In this document: positions 61,935 to 64,000 of the stretch, in pieces
How positions within the stretch are numbered: position 1 is the stretch's first letter
Layout of the letters: each line of letters starts with the position of its first letter
Source: Tanytarsus gracilentus
Taxonomy: Eukaryota; Arthropoda; Insecta; Diptera; Chironomidae
Reading direction: 5' to 3'
Length of the DNA stretch: 64,000 nt
NCBI GenBank assembly: GCA_038502055.1
Contig: JAXRKN010000016.1
Coordinates: forward strand, 372,001 to 436,000
Position numbers and translations under genes: made by a program
The notes under the pieces: generated by a model
What the model was told of the DNA's origin: nothing
Database searches by the model: none
What the model saw: only the letters and a program-made list of their open reading frames with translations

Positions 61935-62583
61935 TTTTGCTGAGAGAATTAAGACAGTTTTAATTGATCCTGCCAAGGACAGAAATTTGTTCCATTTTTG
62001 TTTTAGCTTGCCTAATGCCGACATTAATTCATCGAATATTGGCTCAACTCTGCTGATGTGAAAAGATCATTTCCATTTGAATACTCATTCCCATTTTCAT
62101 TTGTTACCCACTGGGGTTTTGGATAGTTCGAGCTGCTCGTGCTCGTGGATCGATGCGAGGAAAATTGAAATCATTAATTGTGGCGAGTTCACAAATGAGC
62201 CCTGCATTTGGTGCTGCCTTTGGTGCTGTCTTTGAGTACGACCTCTGATTCGCTGCTGACGTTCCATAAATTCTATGCGTTTTTCGCATTGTGAAAAATT
62301 AGCGGTATGGTTTTGTTGACAAAGGGCACATTTTACTTGATCCTCCGGAATTTTCTCCCGAAGTTGATTCGTGAGTGGATCTTTTAGCAGCGGACAATCT
62401 TTGGTTCTGTGTGAACTTGCACATCTCATACATTTGGGATCAAGGTGGCAATTTGACCCTCCATGACCGTATGCCATACAGTTTGAGCATTGCATAGGAC
62501 CAACACGATTGCTGGCATAGTATTGCCAACGTACTTTGACGCTATTAACGGTTGAGATTTCTCTCAGTTTCAGAAAAAAAATT
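61935..62583 (-). pseudogene. Decayed ORF1 (zinc-knuckle Gag-like) of the same Jockey-like retrotransposon
   Basis: One open stretch runs from about 62583 to a TGA at 62097. It carries VRWQYYASNRVGPMQCSNC, then YGHGGSNC, a second knuckle KCMRCASSHRTKDC, and a third VKCALCQQNHTANFSQC. This CCHC triplet layout is characteristic of ORF1 in the Jockey and I groups. Beyond the stop, similarity resumes in other frames (NDLFTSAELS, then IFDELMSALGKLKQKWNK). The N-terminal half and RNA-binding core are missing or unrecognisable upstream. It lies in the same orientation as the reverse-transcriptase remnant, with an internal deletion between them. Confidence 0.75.
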
Positions 62584-64000
62584 CATTTAAAGTTTTAAGA
62601 AAATTCAAATATATTCTGATTTTTTCAGCAAGCACTCAAACCTATAATCTTTGCCCTTTTCAAACTTCACCTTCAACTTTCTAGATCTTGCATATTTCAT
62701 TGCGTTAAAGTACATCAGAGAAATTTTAAATTACATCAAGAAACTTTTCAAACTTTTCTCGTAACACCTTGGCAATCGTTCAGCAACATCGCACTATAAA
62801 ACTTTTTTGAGTTTTCTTTGGTTCCGCATGTGAAACAAAAACCACAAATTTAATATTATTTGACGTTTAAATTTAAAATTTTCAGCCTTTAATATTTAAG
62901 GTCTTTTATTCCTAGAATTTGCTATTCTCCACCATTGCAGCATTTCGATCGTTTAGGATTTAATTCTCGCAATAAATTATGTGTCTTGAATAGTTGGCGG
63001 CAATTTATAGTTTACAATGCCCGCGCCATACCATCCATACACAGTGGCACTCAAGGCCCCATCATTTTCTTTCTCTCAAACCATCCATTTTCGCTCGCTC
63101 TCTTATTATAAGCTAAATGTAGTAAATAATTTTTACGATCATTTGTCTTCCTAATGGAATGAAGGAAAAAAAGGGGGAATGAGTTGCTCAAACTATTTTT
63201 TGAACGTTCAAGAGCAAATATAGGGCGAATATAAAAACATTTTACGGCCAGTGCGGTCAATCTACTCGTCAGCAAACGAAGGATTATGAATTTTTATGGC
63301 CATCGTTGTTAAACAATAATTTAATGAGTTATAATAAAAAAAATATTCCTTCACTCTTGTGGAAATTAGTGATTTACATGAATTATTGTTATCCTCTTTT
63401 TCGTCATCAATCTTGATTTCAGCCAGCAATAAAAGCGATAAAACGTTTGATTTTCGCCGGATGTAACGAATCTTAATATTAATGAACGCGTTTAAGTTTA
63501 TTTTTCTGTTGACGTGTCGAAGAAAAAGACATTAATTTTACGCATAAACACACATGAAGATACATCGCTCATAAAGAGGTCGAGAATTGATTAAAAAAGA
63601 GGACACAGTGTCTTCCCCTTAATATGACACTATTTTTGAATTTTACAACAAAATTCCAAGAAAATAATTTTTTAAAAATAAAATTTTAAAAAATTTGATT
63701 TCCACGAAAATCATTTTATCATTCCATCTAAACTTTATATGCGTCCTTAGGTAAACAGAAATAAGCTTTTCTCATCAAATGTATTTAATATCTGGAGAAA
63801 AGTGGGGCTGTCCATAAAAGTCTCAACGCATGATGCTCGTAATGAGAAACGTACTGTCGACATCATAAAAATTCGCCTCACAAGAACAAATTTCCACATT
63901 TACCTACGACAGCATAAAAAAAATTATGATTGGGCAATGAAGAGAAAAATATTTTTATTTTTTCTCTTTTGAATTATCACATATTAATCAATAACTGTGT
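62584..64000. other. Right-edge stretch without a supported gene
   Basis: AT-rich sequence; the only longer frame (63051-63275, minus, 74 codons) has no recognisable domain. It may be intergenic or intronic for a gene beyond the window. Confidence 0.45.

Overview
This is an AT-rich, intron-rich eukaryotic window, most probably from an insect and probably a fly or midge (Diptera). The protein families, the short introns mixed with multi-kb ones, the arthropod-type initiator motifs (TCAGTY) and a Jockey-type retrotransposon remnant all point that way. There are no bacterial features such as operons, Shine-Dalgarno sites or CRISPR arrays.

Positions 3597-40990 hold a cluster of three ionotropic glutamate receptor (iGluR) genes of the kainate/GluRII class. 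Gene 1 (minus strand, 18064 down to beyond the left edge) is a KaiR1D-like kainate receptor. Its signal-peptide exon is separated from the rest by an 8.5 kb intron that contains a 2 kb inverted-repeat element. Gene 2 (plus, 18919-35675, 20 exons, 941 codons) starts head-to-head with gene 1 across an 854 bp shared upstream region. Gene 3 (plus, 36828-40990, 9 exons, 936 codons) follows in tandem. Genes 2 and 3 resemble the muscle GluRII type and carry Gly, not Gln, at the Q/R pore site. I rebuilt the exons by matching splice sites and reading phase; every exon length closes in frame.

The most striking observation is in gene 1. The segment encoding the TM1-pore linker and pore loop is present twice in series, as two three-exon cassettes (A: 5007-5319, 126 nt coding; B: 3597-4463, 144 nt coding). 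Both enter and leave in the same phase, and each contains tiny exons (11, 18 and 19 nt). They look like mutually exclusive alternatives that would swap the ion-channel pore of one receptor.

Downstream lies a Cys-type phospholipid-hydroperoxide glutathione peroxidase gene (minus, 47744-43634) with two alternative 308-nt terminal exons. After a long empty stretch comes an intronless KCTD8/12/16-type BTB gene (plus, 56249-56944). At the right is a decayed Jockey-like non-LTR retrotransposon (minus, about 60940-62583). Small inverted-repeat elements and microsatellites are scattered in introns and intergenic DNA. The KCTD family is known in mammals for GABA-B receptor auxiliary subunits, so most of the window concerns synaptic receptors.
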